Source of the DNA: Christiangramia salexigens
GTDB taxonomy: Bacteria; Bacteroidota; Bacteroidia; Flavobacteriales; Flavobacteriaceae
Assembly (NCBI RefSeq): GCF_001889005.1
Contig: NZ_CP018153.1
Coordinates: 452,001-516,000, forward strand
Length of the DNA stretch: 64,000 bases
Reading direction: 5' to 3'
Shown: positions 40,952 to 50,373 of the stretch, in pieces
Position numbering within the stretch: position 1 is the stretch's first letter
How the letters are laid out: each line of letters starts with the position of its first letter
Made by a program: the position numbers and the translations under genes
Notes under the pieces: generated by a model
The model's database searches: none
Told to the model about the DNA's origin: nothing
What the model saw: the letters and a program-made list of their open reading frames with translations, nothing else

Positions 40952-43363
40952 ATGGAAGAGATATTTGACGACATCGATCAAAAGGAAGAATCTAATTTTG
41001 ACTTAAAAGCCGAAATTTATAAATACTTAACTCATTGGAAATGGCTATTGTTAGGTTTATTAATTGGCGGCACTTTAGCATATTTATATAATAGATATAC
41101 TATCCCCGAATTTCGTTCAGAAGCCAATTTAATGATTACAAAATCTGAGGATAATAATGTATCTGGTATTCTACCCTCTGGCGGATCTTCGGGGCCATCT
41201 ATTTTAAAACTTGATGACAATAGTCTTGAAAATCAAATAGTTACATTAAAATCTAAAAGATTAATTAGAAAGGTTGTTGATGATTTAGATCATAACATAT
41301 ACTACTACGTAGAAGGAAGTGTTATTACAACTGAAGCTTATAACGATAGCCCTGTAAAAATTAATTTTATTTCTGCAGACTCCGTAGTGAATAATCACAG
41401 TGCAAATTTTACAATTACTCCTGTTTCCCATGATAAATTCACACTTAAAAGCTCCTCTAGTGAAGTACTAAAAACCTATGGATTTAAGGAATTGATTGAA
41501 TTTTCAAACTTAAAATTCACGTTAACAAAAAATTTAAAAGGTCAATCGGATTTTGCAAATTCAAATCCTATCCAAATATTATTGAGGCCCTTAGAAGATG
41601 TTGCTGGCGCATATATTTCTAAGTTGGAGGTAGGTCAAAAGGGAAGAGCGATGGATATTCTTTCACTTTCCCTAGTGGATGAAACTCCGGATAAATCTGA
41701 AGATTTTTTGAATGAATTGATGTTTCAGTTTAATGCTGATGGTGTTCGTGATAAAAGACAAGTTGCACTAAAGACAACTCAATTTATTCAAGATAGATTA
41801 GAAATTTTAAATTCAGAATTAGATTCTGTTGAAACTGGAATTGCTGATTTTAAAAGTGAAAATCAGTTTATGGATGTAACCTCAGGTGCATCGGAATATT
41901 TAAATCGAAAATCAGCTTCAAGGCAAAAAATATTTGATATTGAAACTCAATTGAGCATTTTGTCATCCGTTCAGGAATTGATTAATCAAACTTCTAAGTT
42001 TCAACTGTTACCTGAGAATTTGGGCGCTGGAACTAGTGAATTTCAAAGTGCTATTTCAAGATATAATAATCTTATACTTGAGAGAAAGGCATTATTACAA
42101 AATTCCACGGAAGAGAATCCTGTTATTGAAGATATAAACAATCAATTGGTTACTCTGAGAAACAATCTCAAAGAGAATTTATTAGCTTCGAAGAATTCTC
42201 TTAAGGTTCAACTTAGGGAATTGGAGGGGTATGAAAAAAGTGCGACATCGCAATTTAGTTCATTTCCGGGAATGGAGAAAGGAATGCGGAGTATAGAAAG
42301 ACAACAGCAAATAAAAGAGCAATTATATTTGTTCTTACTTCAAAGACGCGAGGAAGCTGCAATAGCTTTTGCTGTAACTTCAGATGTATCCAAAGTTATT
42401 GATCCTGCATTCACTTACGGAAGTCCGGTTAATCCTAAGCCAGTTCTTATTTTAATAGGTGGCTTGATCATAGGTTTGTTAGTACCGATACTCATAATTT
42501 TTATTAAAAATCTTTTGGATACAAAGGTTCATCACAAAGGTGATTTACAACCTTTATTAAAATCGACACCCTTTATGGGAGAAGTTCCTAGGGTTTCAGC
42601 CGAACAGTCGGATGTAATTCAAGTTAATGACAGATCTCCACTTGCCGAGTCATTTAGAATTTTACGAACGAATTTGGCTTATCTAATTCAGAACAAGGAT
42701 AAAGATGTTGCTGATGTAATATATGTAACTAGTACGGTGAAAGGAGAAGGAAAGACTTTTGTGTCTTATAACTTATCAAGAACCCTGGCGAGTACTAATA
42801 AAAAGGTATTATTGATTGGTGCAGATATAAGAAACCCTAAATTACATAGATATACAAGTATGACAATAGGCGCGAAGGAAAAAGGCCTCTCTGATTATCT
42901 GTATGATTATAATGTTTCTATGGATCAGGTCATATCCAATACTAACGATGAGAATATTGCTGTGGACGTCGTACTTTCTGGACCTATCCCTCCGAATCCT
43001 GCCGAATTATTGATGAATGATAGAATGGAGGAGCTAATTAATAAAGCTAAATCTTCATACGATTATGTAATAGTTGATACGGCGCCTACTATGATCGTTA
43101 CCGATACTTTACTTATAAGTCAGTTGGCGGATTATACATTGTATGTTACCCGTGCCGATTTTACCGAGAAAAATTTATTACAATTCCCTCAGGACTTGAA
43201 AAAGCAAGGTAAGTTGAAAGGAGTCGCGGTTATTTTAAATGACGTGGATTACTCCAAATTCTCATACGGAGCGCAGTATGGATACTCTTATGGATATGGT
43301 TATGGTTATGGAGCCGATGAGGAATCCAGATGGGAGCGATTAAAGAAAAAGTTATTTAGTTAA
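40952..43363 (+). CDS. wzc: Wzc-like chain-length regulator and tyrosine autokinase
   Basis: The product (803 aa) has a Wzz-type N-terminal domain with membrane helix WLLLGLLIGGTLAYLY, a long periplasmic coiled-coil region (about 280-480), a second membrane helix (PVLILIGGLIIGLLVPIL) and a cytoplasmic BY-kinase domain. Walker A is STVKGEGKTFVSYN, Walker A' LLIGADIRNPKLH, Walker B YVIVDTAPT. The tail is a tyrosine cluster alternating with glycine (YGAQYGYSYGYGYGYG), the likely autophosphorylation site. It controls polymer length and the Wza channel by cycles of phosphorylation. The phosphatase gene meets it tail to tail with an 8-base overlap. Confidence 0.93.
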   Translation: MEEIFDDIDQKEESNFDLKAEIYKYLTHWKWLLLGLLIGGTLAYLYNRYTIPEFRSEANLMITKSEDNNVSGILPSGGSSGPSILKLDDNSLENQIVTLKSKRLIRKVVDDLDHNIYYYVEGSVITTEAYNDSPVKINFISADSVVNNHSANFTITPVSHDKFTLKSSSSEVLKTYGFKELIEFSNLKFTLTKNLKGQSDFANSNPIQILLRPLEDVAGAYISKLEVGQKGRAMDILSLSLVDETPDKSEDFLNELMFQFNADGVRDKRQVALKTTQFIQDRLEILNSELDSVETGIADFKSENQFMDVTSGASEYLNRKSASRQKIFDIETQLSILSSVQELINQTSKFQLLPENLGAGTSEFQSAISRYNNLILERKALLQNSTEENPVIEDINNQLVTLRNNLKENLLASKNSLKVQLRELEGYEKSATSQFSSFPGMEKGMRSIERQQQIKEQLYLFLLQRREEAAIAFAVTSDVSKVIDPAFTYGSPVNPKPVLILIGGLIIGLLVPILIIFIKNLLDTKVHHKGDLQPLLKSTPFMGEVPRVSAEQSDVIQVNDRSPLAESFRILRTNLAYLIQNKDKDVADVIYVTSTVKGEGKTFVSYNLSRTLASTNKKVLLIGADIRNPKLHRYTSMTIGAKEKGLSDYLYDYNVSMDQVISNTNDENIAVDVVLSGPIPPNPAELLMNDRMEELINKAKSSYDYVIVDTAPTMIVTDTLLISQLADYTLYVTRADFTEKNLLQFPQDLKKQGKLKGVAVILNDVDYSKFSYGAQYGYSYGYGYGYGADEESRWERLKKKLFS

Positions 43364-44084
43364 AAATATTTTTGCTTTGATTTATTACCGATTGAATTCC
43401 CGGAACAAACTTTTTAGAAATGGTAATTGTTTCAATTTTTTGAAGATGATCTAATCTATGAACATCACTGCTTATAAAATCAATAAGGTCACTATCCAAT
43501 AGTTTAAAAGCAATTTTTTGAATGCCGCTTCCATAATGTCCGGTTAAGGAAAGCATATTTAATTGAAAACTGCATCCTCTTGACTTTAAGTCTTTAAATT
43601 TTTCTAGGTCTGATGTATGGAAATAAGGATAGCGTTCCGGATGGGCAAGGATTGGAGAATAAGAATTATTTTGAAGTTTAAATAGTATTTCATTTAGATT
43701 AATAGGAGCTTGAAAATAACTCATTTCAACTAGAATATTGTTGCCATGTATTGGCAGAATATCCCGATTTACAATCAATTCGATAAAATTCTGATCCATC
43801 ATATATTCAGCAGCAGCATTAATATTTAAGTTAGGTTTTTCAACTTTAATTTTCTGCAATGCTGAATTAATAGTCGTGGGAGTATTAGGGTAATAATCTC
43901 CCATAACGTGAGGAGTGGCTACGAAATCAGTAATGCCTAAGTCATTGAACTTTTCAATAAGTGTTAACGAATCCTCAATATTTTTCGCTCCATCATCAAT
44001 TCCCGGTAAGATATGATTATGAAAATCCGTCATTCCGGCTAATAGATCTACGAGATAATTTTTTTTCTGAAATATTGAAAACAT
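43356..44084 (-). CDS. PHP-type tyrosine-protein phosphatase, CpsB/CapC family
   Basis: The product (242 aa from this start) is a metal-dependent phosphatase of the PHP superfamily. The metal-binding TDFHNHILPGIDDGAKN opens the domain, VATPHVMGDYYP, ILAHPERYPYF and FISSDVHRLDHL carry further histidine and aspartate ligands. CpsB enzymes dephosphorylate the tyrosine tail of Wzc-type kinases. I choose the ATG at 44082-44084 (complement), giving MFSIFQKKNYLVDLL, as in related Bacteroidota proteins; an upstream ATG at 44105 would add seven residues. It runs opposite to the rest of the locus and is divergent from the wzi gene. Confidence 0.9.
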   Translation of the reverse strand: MFSIFQKKNYLVDLLAGMTDFHNHILPGIDDGAKNIEDSLTLIEKFNDLGITDFVATPHVMGDYYPNTPTTINSALQKIKVEKPNLNINAAAEYMMDQNFIELIVNRDILPIHGNNILVEMSYFQAPINLNEILFKLQNNSYSPILAHPERYPYFHTSDLEKFKDLKSRGCSFQLNMLSLTGHYGSGIQKIAFKLLDSDLIDFISSDVHRLDHLQKIETITISKKFVPGIQSVINQSKNIFN

Positions 44085-44161
44085 TACATCTAATTTGGCA
44101 TTCAAAATTACATAATTTTAATTCTTAATTGTAATATTTGCACAGTTACTATATTCTATAC

Positions 44162-45520
44162 ATGAGAATTTGTATTGTCTTTATTCTAATAGTATTCAAT
44201 GCCTCGATTTCAATTGCCCAGCAAGAGAATTTGAATATTGAAGCTATTGGCTATGGCCAAATCTATAATTCTGAAAGGGCACCTTTTTGGTTTCATGCAA
44301 ATAGGAGGGGAAGGATGGATGAAGCTTCCTATATCAGTGGTCTTATTTCGTCTTCATGGAAGATGGATATAGGCTATGATTCTAAATTTGAAATAGGTGG
44401 CGGCTTATTATATAAAGATGGATTTGAAAATCAAGTTAAAATCGATGAAGCCTATGTCAGCTATAATACCCCTAAAGTTGGAGTCATTGTAGGAAGTAAG
44501 CAAAAACAAGATCTATTTCAAGGATTGAGTGCTTCTAATGAGAATATATTGTGGTCTTTAAACGCTACACCAATTCCCGGTATACAATTATTTACAAGAG
44601 ATCCCTTATTTATAAATGAGGATCACGGAATTGGTTTTATGCTTAGTTTGCATGAATATCTTTTAGATGAAGCGAGATATATAAAGGATGCAAGACTCCA
44701 CCATAAAAGTTTTCATATAGTATATAGATCTCAAAGCGAGTTTGAAATTGCTTTAGGAGTGCAGCATTTTGTTCAATGGGCGGGTATATCTGAGGAGTTT
44801 GGTAAACTTCCTAATTCCTTTAACGATTATATAGATGTTTTTACTGGCCGAGCAGGTAGCGACGATGTAGGTGGTCAGGAAGTGAATGCTTTAGGGAATC
44901 AAATTGGAAGCTACGAGATAAAGGTGAAATCAAAATTCAATGATTTAGATGTACAGTTATTATATAATCATATTTTTGAAGATGGATCTGGTATGAAAAT
45001 GGGAAACCTTCCCGATGGCAGATATGCGTTATATGTTGAAGATGATCGTGATACTTTCTGGGGGACGTCCTGGATCAAAGGTTTTATGTATGAATTTTAT
45101 TACACCAAAAATCAGAGTAGAGACAGAAAAAGTTCTCAAAGAGATGGATCAGATAATTACTTTAATAATAATCTGTATAGATCTGGTTGGACCTATAGGG
45201 ATCAGGTCTTAGGTGTTCCTTTTATTCTTCTGAATGATGATCAATTCAGAATTGGGACAAATATAATTGCCGTACATCACTTAGGCTTAACTGGAAAGGT
45301 GTTCGATCAATTGCCTTACAGGCTTTTACTGAGTTACCGCCAGAATTATGGCGTAAAGGACTCTTTTTTTCAACCAAAAAGAGAAGTGCTTTCCAGTCTT
45401 ATTGAATTAGAACTAATTAATGACCAATATCAGTTAAAAGCACAATTTGGAGCTGATATTAAGTCCGAATCTAATTCTACTTTTGGAGTAGGATTAGTCT
45501 TTTCAAGATCTCTTTTTTAA
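44162..45520 (+). CDS. wzi: Capsule assembly protein, Wzi family
   Basis: The product (452 aa) has a signal peptide (MRICIVFILIVFNASISIAQ) and a long beta-rich domain expected to form an outer-membrane barrel. The blocks NSERAPFWFHANRRGR and FITGK-like GVIVGSKQKQDLFQGLSASN, and QHFVQWAGISEEFGKLPNSFNDYIDVFTG are typical of the Bacteroidota Wzi-like capsule proteins. Wzi attaches or organises capsule at the cell surface. The ATG at 44162 is preferred over an upstream TTG frame because the signal peptide starts there. A near-match -7 box (AATATTTG, 44133-44140) lies 22 bases upstream. Confidence 0.88.
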   Translation: MRICIVFILIVFNASISIAQQENLNIEAIGYGQIYNSERAPFWFHANRRGRMDEASYISGLISSSWKMDIGYDSKFEIGGGLLYKDGFENQVKIDEAYVSYNTPKVGVIVGSKQKQDLFQGLSASNENILWSLNATPIPGIQLFTRDPLFINEDHGIGFMLSLHEYLLDEARYIKDARLHHKSFHIVYRSQSEFEIALGVQHFVQWAGISEEFGKLPNSFNDYIDVFTGRAGSDDVGGQEVNALGNQIGSYEIKVKSKFNDLDVQLLYNHIFEDGSGMKMGNLPDGRYALYVEDDRDTFWGTSWIKGFMYEFYYTKNQSRDRKSSQRDGSDNYFNNNLYRSGWTYRDQVLGVPFILLNDDQFRIGTNIIAVHHLGLTGKVFDQLPYRLLLSYRQNYGVKDSFFQPKREVLSSLIELELINDQYQLKAQFGADIKSESNSTFGVGLVFSRSLF

Positions 45521-45574
45521 TAGGGTCTGATTTATTTTTTGTAATTTCAAACTCCCAAATTAAGCTTAACCGAT

Positions 45575-48532
45575 TTGAACAAGGATAGACCGTCTTCCAG
45601 GGGGGCATGCCCCATAATAACTATTGCTTCTAATTATTGCGTGGTTTCTTTTAATGAAGACGCATGTTCGGCAGCCTCAGATTTATTTGGCAAAAACCTG
45701 GAAATCGGTATTGAAGTCACTGATCTTTTTAAATCTTCAGACACAGTACATATTCAAGAGAACATTGATAAATCGCTTATGGGAGAAACAGATTCCTATA
45801 CAATTAGCGACTCTCATGAAAATAAAGATGTTCAATTAACTTTTTTCCCTGTATTAAATAAGGATGGAGAAATCGAATTTGTTTCTATAAAATTTGACGC
45901 GGAAGGTAATTCGGGGCTGGAATATTATAATAACTCATCCAATTCCCAAGGGAAGATTGATTTGGATTATCATCTGCAGATTTATGAGAACTTGTTCCAT
46001 AATAATCCTGATGCAGTTTTTCAATTTGATCTTGAAGGCAATTTTGTAAATGCTAACCAAAGTTCTGCCGAATTAGCTGAAACTTCACGGGAAGAATTAC
46101 TAAACATGCATTTTTTGCCATTGGTTGCTCCTGAAGATGCAGATAGAATTATAGATCATTTTGAAAGAGCAAAGTCAGGGAAACCTCAGAATTTCATCAC
46201 AGGTTTCTTGAGCACCAAAGGAACCTCGAAATTTTTAAATGTCACTAATTTTCCAATATATAACGGGGAGACTATAATAGGTGTTTTTGGTATTGCTAAA
46301 GATATTACAATCCAAAAATTAGCCGAAAATAAGATTGCAGAGGAGCGTCAAATGCTACGTGCAATAATCGATAATATTCCAGATTACATTTTCGTAAAAA
46401 ACAGGGAAAACCAATCTATTTTATCAAACTGGAAATTTAACGAAAACATCCTTGGACATAAATTTAGCGAACAAGAGGCCGGTGTTACTCCCTTGGATTA
46501 CCTTGAAAAATCTAAAGCTGAAGGGATCATAGCAGATAATGAGGCTGTAATGAAAACCGGAACTTCTGTTATCAACCGGCCAGATGTGGTTACTAATATC
46601 CATGGTAAAAAGGAGAGGGTTCTCTTAACAAAAGTTCCTTTAAAAAATCAAAAAAAGGATATAATTGGTCTAGTAGGAATTGCTAGAGATATAACCGAAA
46701 CTTATTTACATAATAAGAAACAGGAATTAATTTTCAGCATTATAAAGGCGTTTGGAGATAGCCCGAATTTTAAGGAAGCTATGCTTGCTACGATTGAGTT
46801 ATTGTGCAGAGAATTAAATTTTGATTATGCTGAAGCTTTTAAGGTTAGTGTTAATAATCAAAATTTAATAAGGAATGCTTACTGGCCAGAGGGCAATAGC
46901 TTTAGTTCAAGCGAAAAGGAGTATGTAGTTTATGAGCATGGTGAAGGCTTACCGGGTATAATATGGGAAAGTGGCGAGTTTAAGACTTTTCGTAAATCTG
47001 ATAACAAGGATCTTCTCCAAAATATGAACTTATGTGAGAAATCTGCGATAAAGTCGGTTGTTGGAATACCTATACACTATCAGGATGATATAATTTCAAT
47101 AATACTGCTTGCATCGGCAGATGAAAATAAAAAGATTGAATCTGATATTTTAAAGGATATTGCCTTTCAAATCGGTTCGGCTATAGAGAGTAAAAGAAGT
47201 CAGACTCAGCTAAACGATTTTTTCCATTATAGTCCCAACTTAATAGCTGTTATAGGAATAGATGGGTTCATCAAAAAAGTGAATCCTTCTTTCGAGAAAA
47301 AATTTGAATATCCAGAAGAAGATATATTAACAGTTCCTTTCACAGAATTCATTCACCCCGATGATCTTGCAAAAACTTTTAAAGCTTTAGAAGAAGTCGA
47401 CATTGCCGGTTCGGATTTTGAGCTTAGATGTAGAAAGAATGATGGTGATTATCTAACTATTTCCTGGCGTTTTTCGCAATTCTTTAAGGAAGAAAAAGTG
47501 GTCTTTGTATATGGTACAGATATTACGGAAATCAGAGAAAAAGAAGAAAAATTAAAATATAGTGAACAGCGTTTCAAGGCACTGGTTCAGGATAGTTCAG
47601 ATATCATTTCAATAGTAGACGAGGAGTATAATTATCTTTATAATAGTCCAGCAGTAACACCGGTTTTTGGCCTTTCTCCAAATGAAATGAATGCTACTAA
47701 TTTTTGGACTTATATTCATGATGAGGATAAAGTCCAGTTAGTTAGCAATCTTAATTCCTTACACACAAAGAAGAGGATTCACCTTCCGTCTTATAGGATT
47801 AAGAATAAAAATGGAAATTGGAGATGGATTGAAACTATAGTTACAAATTCCTCCGCTGATCCAGCTATTGGTGGTATGGTGATGAATTCAAGGGATATTA
47901 CGGAGTTTATTATTCAAGAGCGCAAATTGATAGAAAGTCTTGAACGATATGATATAGTTTCTAAAGCTACGAGTGATCTTATTACAGATTATGATCTTGA
48001 GAAAAATAAAATGTTCTTGCATAAAAACTCTGAACAGCTTTTTGGATATGAACCAAATGAATTGGGTTATGATGGCGAATGGTGGGATGAAAAAATCCAT
48101 CCAGATGATATCGATTCTGTTAAGAAGCTTAGTCGCAAGATGCATGATGAAGGTGTTAAAAACCTAACAGTAGAATATAGATTTAGATGTGCGGATGGTT
48201 CTTATAAATATATTCTTGACAGAAGCTATCTATTGAAAGACAAATATGGTGCACCAAAGCGTATCATTGCTTCCATGCAGGATATCACTGAACGCAAGGA
48301 ACAGCTAATTGAAATAGAGAATCAAAATAAGCGATTGAAGGAAATAGCATGGACTCAATCCCATGTTGTAAGAGCACCCTTGGCAAAAATTATGGGGCTC
48401 GTGGATTTATTATTGAACTACAAGGAGGAATCGGAAAATATGGACTATATTCTTGAGAAAATTCTTGTAACATCCGAAGAGATGGACCAGATCATACGAA
48501 AAATTGCAGATCAATCTGAAAACGAATTATAA
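45575..48532 (+). CDS. Multi-PAS/GAF sensor with HisKA-like end but no ATPase domain
   Basis: The product (985 aa) is soluble. I see about six PAS domains (roughly 10-120, 130-250, 258-380, 550-660, 665-785, 790-915), most ending in the DIT motif (GIAKDIT, GIARDIT, YGTDIT, SRDIT, MQDIT), and a GAF domain between 385 and 545. The end is a dimerisation helix like HisKA with H930 in QSHVVRAPLAKIMGLVDLL, then the frame stops with no N, G1 or G2 box. So it has a possible phosphoacceptor but no catalytic domain of its own. The start is TTG at 45575; no in-frame ATG occurs for nearly 70 codons. A response regulator follows after 13 bases and is the likely partner. Confidence 0.85.
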   Translation: MNKDRPSSRGACPIITIASNYCVVSFNEDACSAASDLFGKNLEIGIEVTDLFKSSDTVHIQENIDKSLMGETDSYTISDSHENKDVQLTFFPVLNKDGEIEFVSIKFDAEGNSGLEYYNNSSNSQGKIDLDYHLQIYENLFHNNPDAVFQFDLEGNFVNANQSSAELAETSREELLNMHFLPLVAPEDADRIIDHFERAKSGKPQNFITGFLSTKGTSKFLNVTNFPIYNGETIIGVFGIAKDITIQKLAENKIAEERQMLRAIIDNIPDYIFVKNRENQSILSNWKFNENILGHKFSEQEAGVTPLDYLEKSKAEGIIADNEAVMKTGTSVINRPDVVTNIHGKKERVLLTKVPLKNQKKDIIGLVGIARDITETYLHNKKQELIFSIIKAFGDSPNFKEAMLATIELLCRELNFDYAEAFKVSVNNQNLIRNAYWPEGNSFSSSEKEYVVYEHGEGLPGIIWESGEFKTFRKSDNKDLLQNMNLCEKSAIKSVVGIPIHYQDDIISIILLASADENKKIESDILKDIAFQIGSAIESKRSQTQLNDFFHYSPNLIAVIGIDGFIKKVNPSFEKKFEYPEEDILTVPFTEFIHPDDLAKTFKALEEVDIAGSDFELRCRKNDGDYLTISWRFSQFFKEEKVVFVYGTDITEIREKEEKLKYSEQRFKALVQDSSDIISIVDEEYNYLYNSPAVTPVFGLSPNEMNATNFWTYIHDEDKVQLVSNLNSLHTKKRIHLPSYRIKNKNGNWRWIETIVTNSSADPAIGGMVMNSRDITEFIIQERKLIESLERYDIVSKATSDLITDYDLEKNKMFLHKNSEQLFGYEPNELGYDGEWWDEKIHPDDIDSVKKLSRKMHDEGVKNLTVEYRFRCADGSYKYILDRSYLLKDKYGAPKRIIASMQDITERKEQLIEIENQNKRLKEIAWTQSHVVRAPLAKIMGLVDLLLNYKEESENMDYILEKILVTSEEMDQIIRKIADQSENEL

Positions 48533-48545
48533 AAATTATTGACCA

Positions 48546-48956
48546 ATGGCCCTACTGAGAACTGTAATAATAGATGATGATGATATCGTCACTTTTCTGC
48601 AAAAAAAACAAGTGACTAAAAGTGGATTGGATACCGAGCCCCTTGTGTTTCATGATGGACAGGAAGCTTTGGATTTTATAGGAAACAATACATCCAACGA
48701 TATGGATTATCTTTTGATGCTGGATATAAACATGCCAAATATGAGCGGTTGGGAGTTTCTCAATTTACTCAAAGATATACCTGGAAATGAAAAGTGTCAC
48801 GTTGTAATGGTTACCTCTTCAATAGATAGAAAAGATAAGCGGCAGGCAGCCAATGATTCCCACGTTGTTGATTTTATAGAGAAACCTGTTTCTGCAAGAA
48901 ACTGCATAAAATTAAAAGGCATAGAAACACTGTCTAAATATTTTTCTGAAGACTAA
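48546..48956 (+). CDS. Single-domain response regulator (CheY-like)
   Basis: The product (136 aa) is a receiver domain alone. The acidic pocket is in VIIDDDD (residues 10-13), the phosphoacceptor is D60 in LMLDINMPNMSGW, the conserved Ser/Thr is in MVTSS and the lysine in FIEKPVS. There is no output domain, so it passes a phosphate on or acts by protein contact. It is co-directional with the multi-PAS protein that has only a HisKA-like helix, so a third kinase or phosphatase probably completes the relay. The last 23 bases overlap the convergent gene on the other strand. Confidence 0.93.
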   Translation: MALLRTVIIDDDDIVTFLQKKQVTKSGLDTEPLVFHDGQEALDFIGNNTSNDMDYLLMLDINMPNMSGWEFLNLLKDIPGNEKCHVVMVTSSIDRKDKRQAANDSHVVDFIEKPVSARNCIKLKGIETLSKYFSED

Positions 48957-50037
48957 AATCTATTTTATTAACTAATGGATCGGCTGTTTTAATCTTTTCT
49001 TTAGCCCATTTTTTTTCCTCTTTTTCTGGATTGTCCGTTTCCTCATTAATAGACTCTGCAACGGGTTCATGATTTAAATTGATATACATTGGGAAATGAT
49101 CGGACCCAATACTCGGCTCCCTCGAAATTTCTATCAATGTAAAATCTTTGGTATGAAATACATGATCCAAAGGCCATCTTAGAAGGAAATAATCAGCATG
49201 AAATGTATTAAAAAAGCCTCTTCCAATTCTTGGATCCATCATCCCACTCAGCTTATGAAATAATCTAGTAGTTCTGGACCAGGCCACATCATTTAAGTCT
49301 CCAATAACCAGGGTGGTTTGATTTTCAGCATCTACATCCCGTCCAAGCATTAATAGTTCAGCATCACGGTTGGTAGAGGTTTCGCTTTCAGTTGGACTTG
49401 GTGGCATAGGATGTAGACAATGTAATTTTACACTTTTACCGTTCCTTAAAATAACATCCGCATGAATTGAGGGTATATCCTCCTGAACAAGATTTTCAAT
49501 GTTTATATTCTCCAGTTTTAATTTTGAATATAAATGCATTCCGTATAGATTATCCTTGGGGATCTTAACCGTATATTTATAGTCTTTTTCTAGTTCAGAA
49601 AGTTCTTCTTCCCAACGCTTATCACTTTCCAGCGTAAGTAAAATATCGGGTTTTCTTTTATTAACTAATGCCAAAAGTTTGTCACTTCTTTTATTGGGAG
49701 TTAAAACATTGCTCACCAAAATGGAGACATTGGATTTCGGGTTATTACCGGAATAGGCTAAAACCTGTTTCTTGGCGAAGAAGGTATATGGGTAAATTTT
49801 GGTGAATTGATAGATGAGACTAAGAAATAATGCGACAAGATTCAAAAAGTGCCATGATTCAGAAAAGTCATACACAAAGATTGCAGCTAGCATGACAACT
49901 ATGGTAAGAAAACTTATCTGGATTCTGGGAAAATCAAAGCCCCGTACCCACCAAATGTCGAATTTTGTAATGGAAGCTATGGTGGGAATACACATTATAA
50001 TCGAAAAAAAGAGGACCAAAATCTCTCCTGTATTCAT
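48934..50037 (-). CDS. Membrane-anchored endonuclease/exonuclease/phosphatase-family protein
   Basis: The product (367 aa) starts with three hydrophobic helices (residues 5-90; FFSIIMCIPTIASI, ISFLTIVVMLAAIFVY, FLNLVALFLSLIY). A soluble domain of the EEP fold follows: ILVSNVLTPNKRSD, PDILLTLESDKRWE with the metal-binding Glu, LVIGDLNDVAWS with the D-x-N, and SIGSDHFPMYINL with the final Asp-His. The C-terminus is a long charged tail. The substrate could be nucleic acid, a phospholipid or an inositol-type phosphate; nothing in the neighbourhood decides. It converges on the response regulator gene with a 23-base overlap. Confidence 0.87.
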   Translation of the reverse strand: MNTGEILVLFFSIIMCIPTIASITKFDIWWVRGFDFPRIQISFLTIVVMLAAIFVYDFSESWHFLNLVALFLSLIYQFTKIYPYTFFAKKQVLAYSGNNPKSNVSILVSNVLTPNKRSDKLLALVNKRKPDILLTLESDKRWEEELSELEKDYKYTVKIPKDNLYGMHLYSKLKLENINIENLVQEDIPSIHADVILRNGKSVKLHCLHPMPPSPTESETSTNRDAELLMLGRDVDAENQTTLVIGDLNDVAWSRTTRLFHKLSGMMDPRIGRGFFNTFHADYFLLRWPLDHVFHTKDFTLIEISREPSIGSDHFPMYINLNHEPVAESINEETDNPEKEEKKWAKEKIKTADPLVNKIDFSLQKNI

Positions 50038-50373
50038 AAGTTCGGGCTATTAGATTTTATATTTCTATACACTCGGTTTATTAATCTTCAGAAAAATTTA
50101 TACACAAAATCTGAAAACTCATTTCCAATCTTAAAAAGATTTCTAAGATACCACTTGTAACAGCATTAGCAAAAATCAGAGCTGACCTTATATTAGAATT
50201 TTATGATTAATTAGTTGTTTTTAACAATTAGCTAAGCTTGTAAGCTATCAATAATGGGGTAATGGTGATTATCAATTATTGAAGATCTTCCGGAATTGGA
50301 ATTAACATAAGTTTAATCAGTGTTGACTAAGCATCTTTTCAGTTTCTGTGCAAAAAGGCTTAATTTTAATAAC
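50038..50373. other. 336-base intergenic region between divergent genes
   Basis: This gap separates the minus-strand EEP gene from the plus-strand VWA gene and must hold both promoters. I see no open frame with coding character and no clear TTG/TAnnTTTG pair. Two small inverted repeats are present: TTAGTTGT...ACAATTA (50211-50230, with one G-T pair) and TAGCT...AGCTA (50229-50247). Their meaning is unknown. Confidence 0.5.

Larger units (their letters stand above)
2741..45520 (+). other. Capsule/exopolysaccharide biosynthesis and export locus
   Basis: About 43 kb of almost uninterrupted plus-strand genes for nucleotide-sugar synthesis, glycosyl transfer, chain modification, flipping, polymerisation and export. 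Only the PHP phosphatase gene (43356-44084) is on the minus strand. Many junctions overlap by a few bases. Internal promoters are likely at about 18.4 kb and 27.1 kb. Late-stage export genes (Wza-like, Wzc, phosphatase, Wzi) sit at the right end. Confidence 0.9.

Noticed and set aside
50308..50315. TAAGTTTA as -7 box of the VWA gene
   Set aside because: One mismatch to TAnnTTTG and the nearest TTG is only 9 bases upstream, too near for a -33 element.
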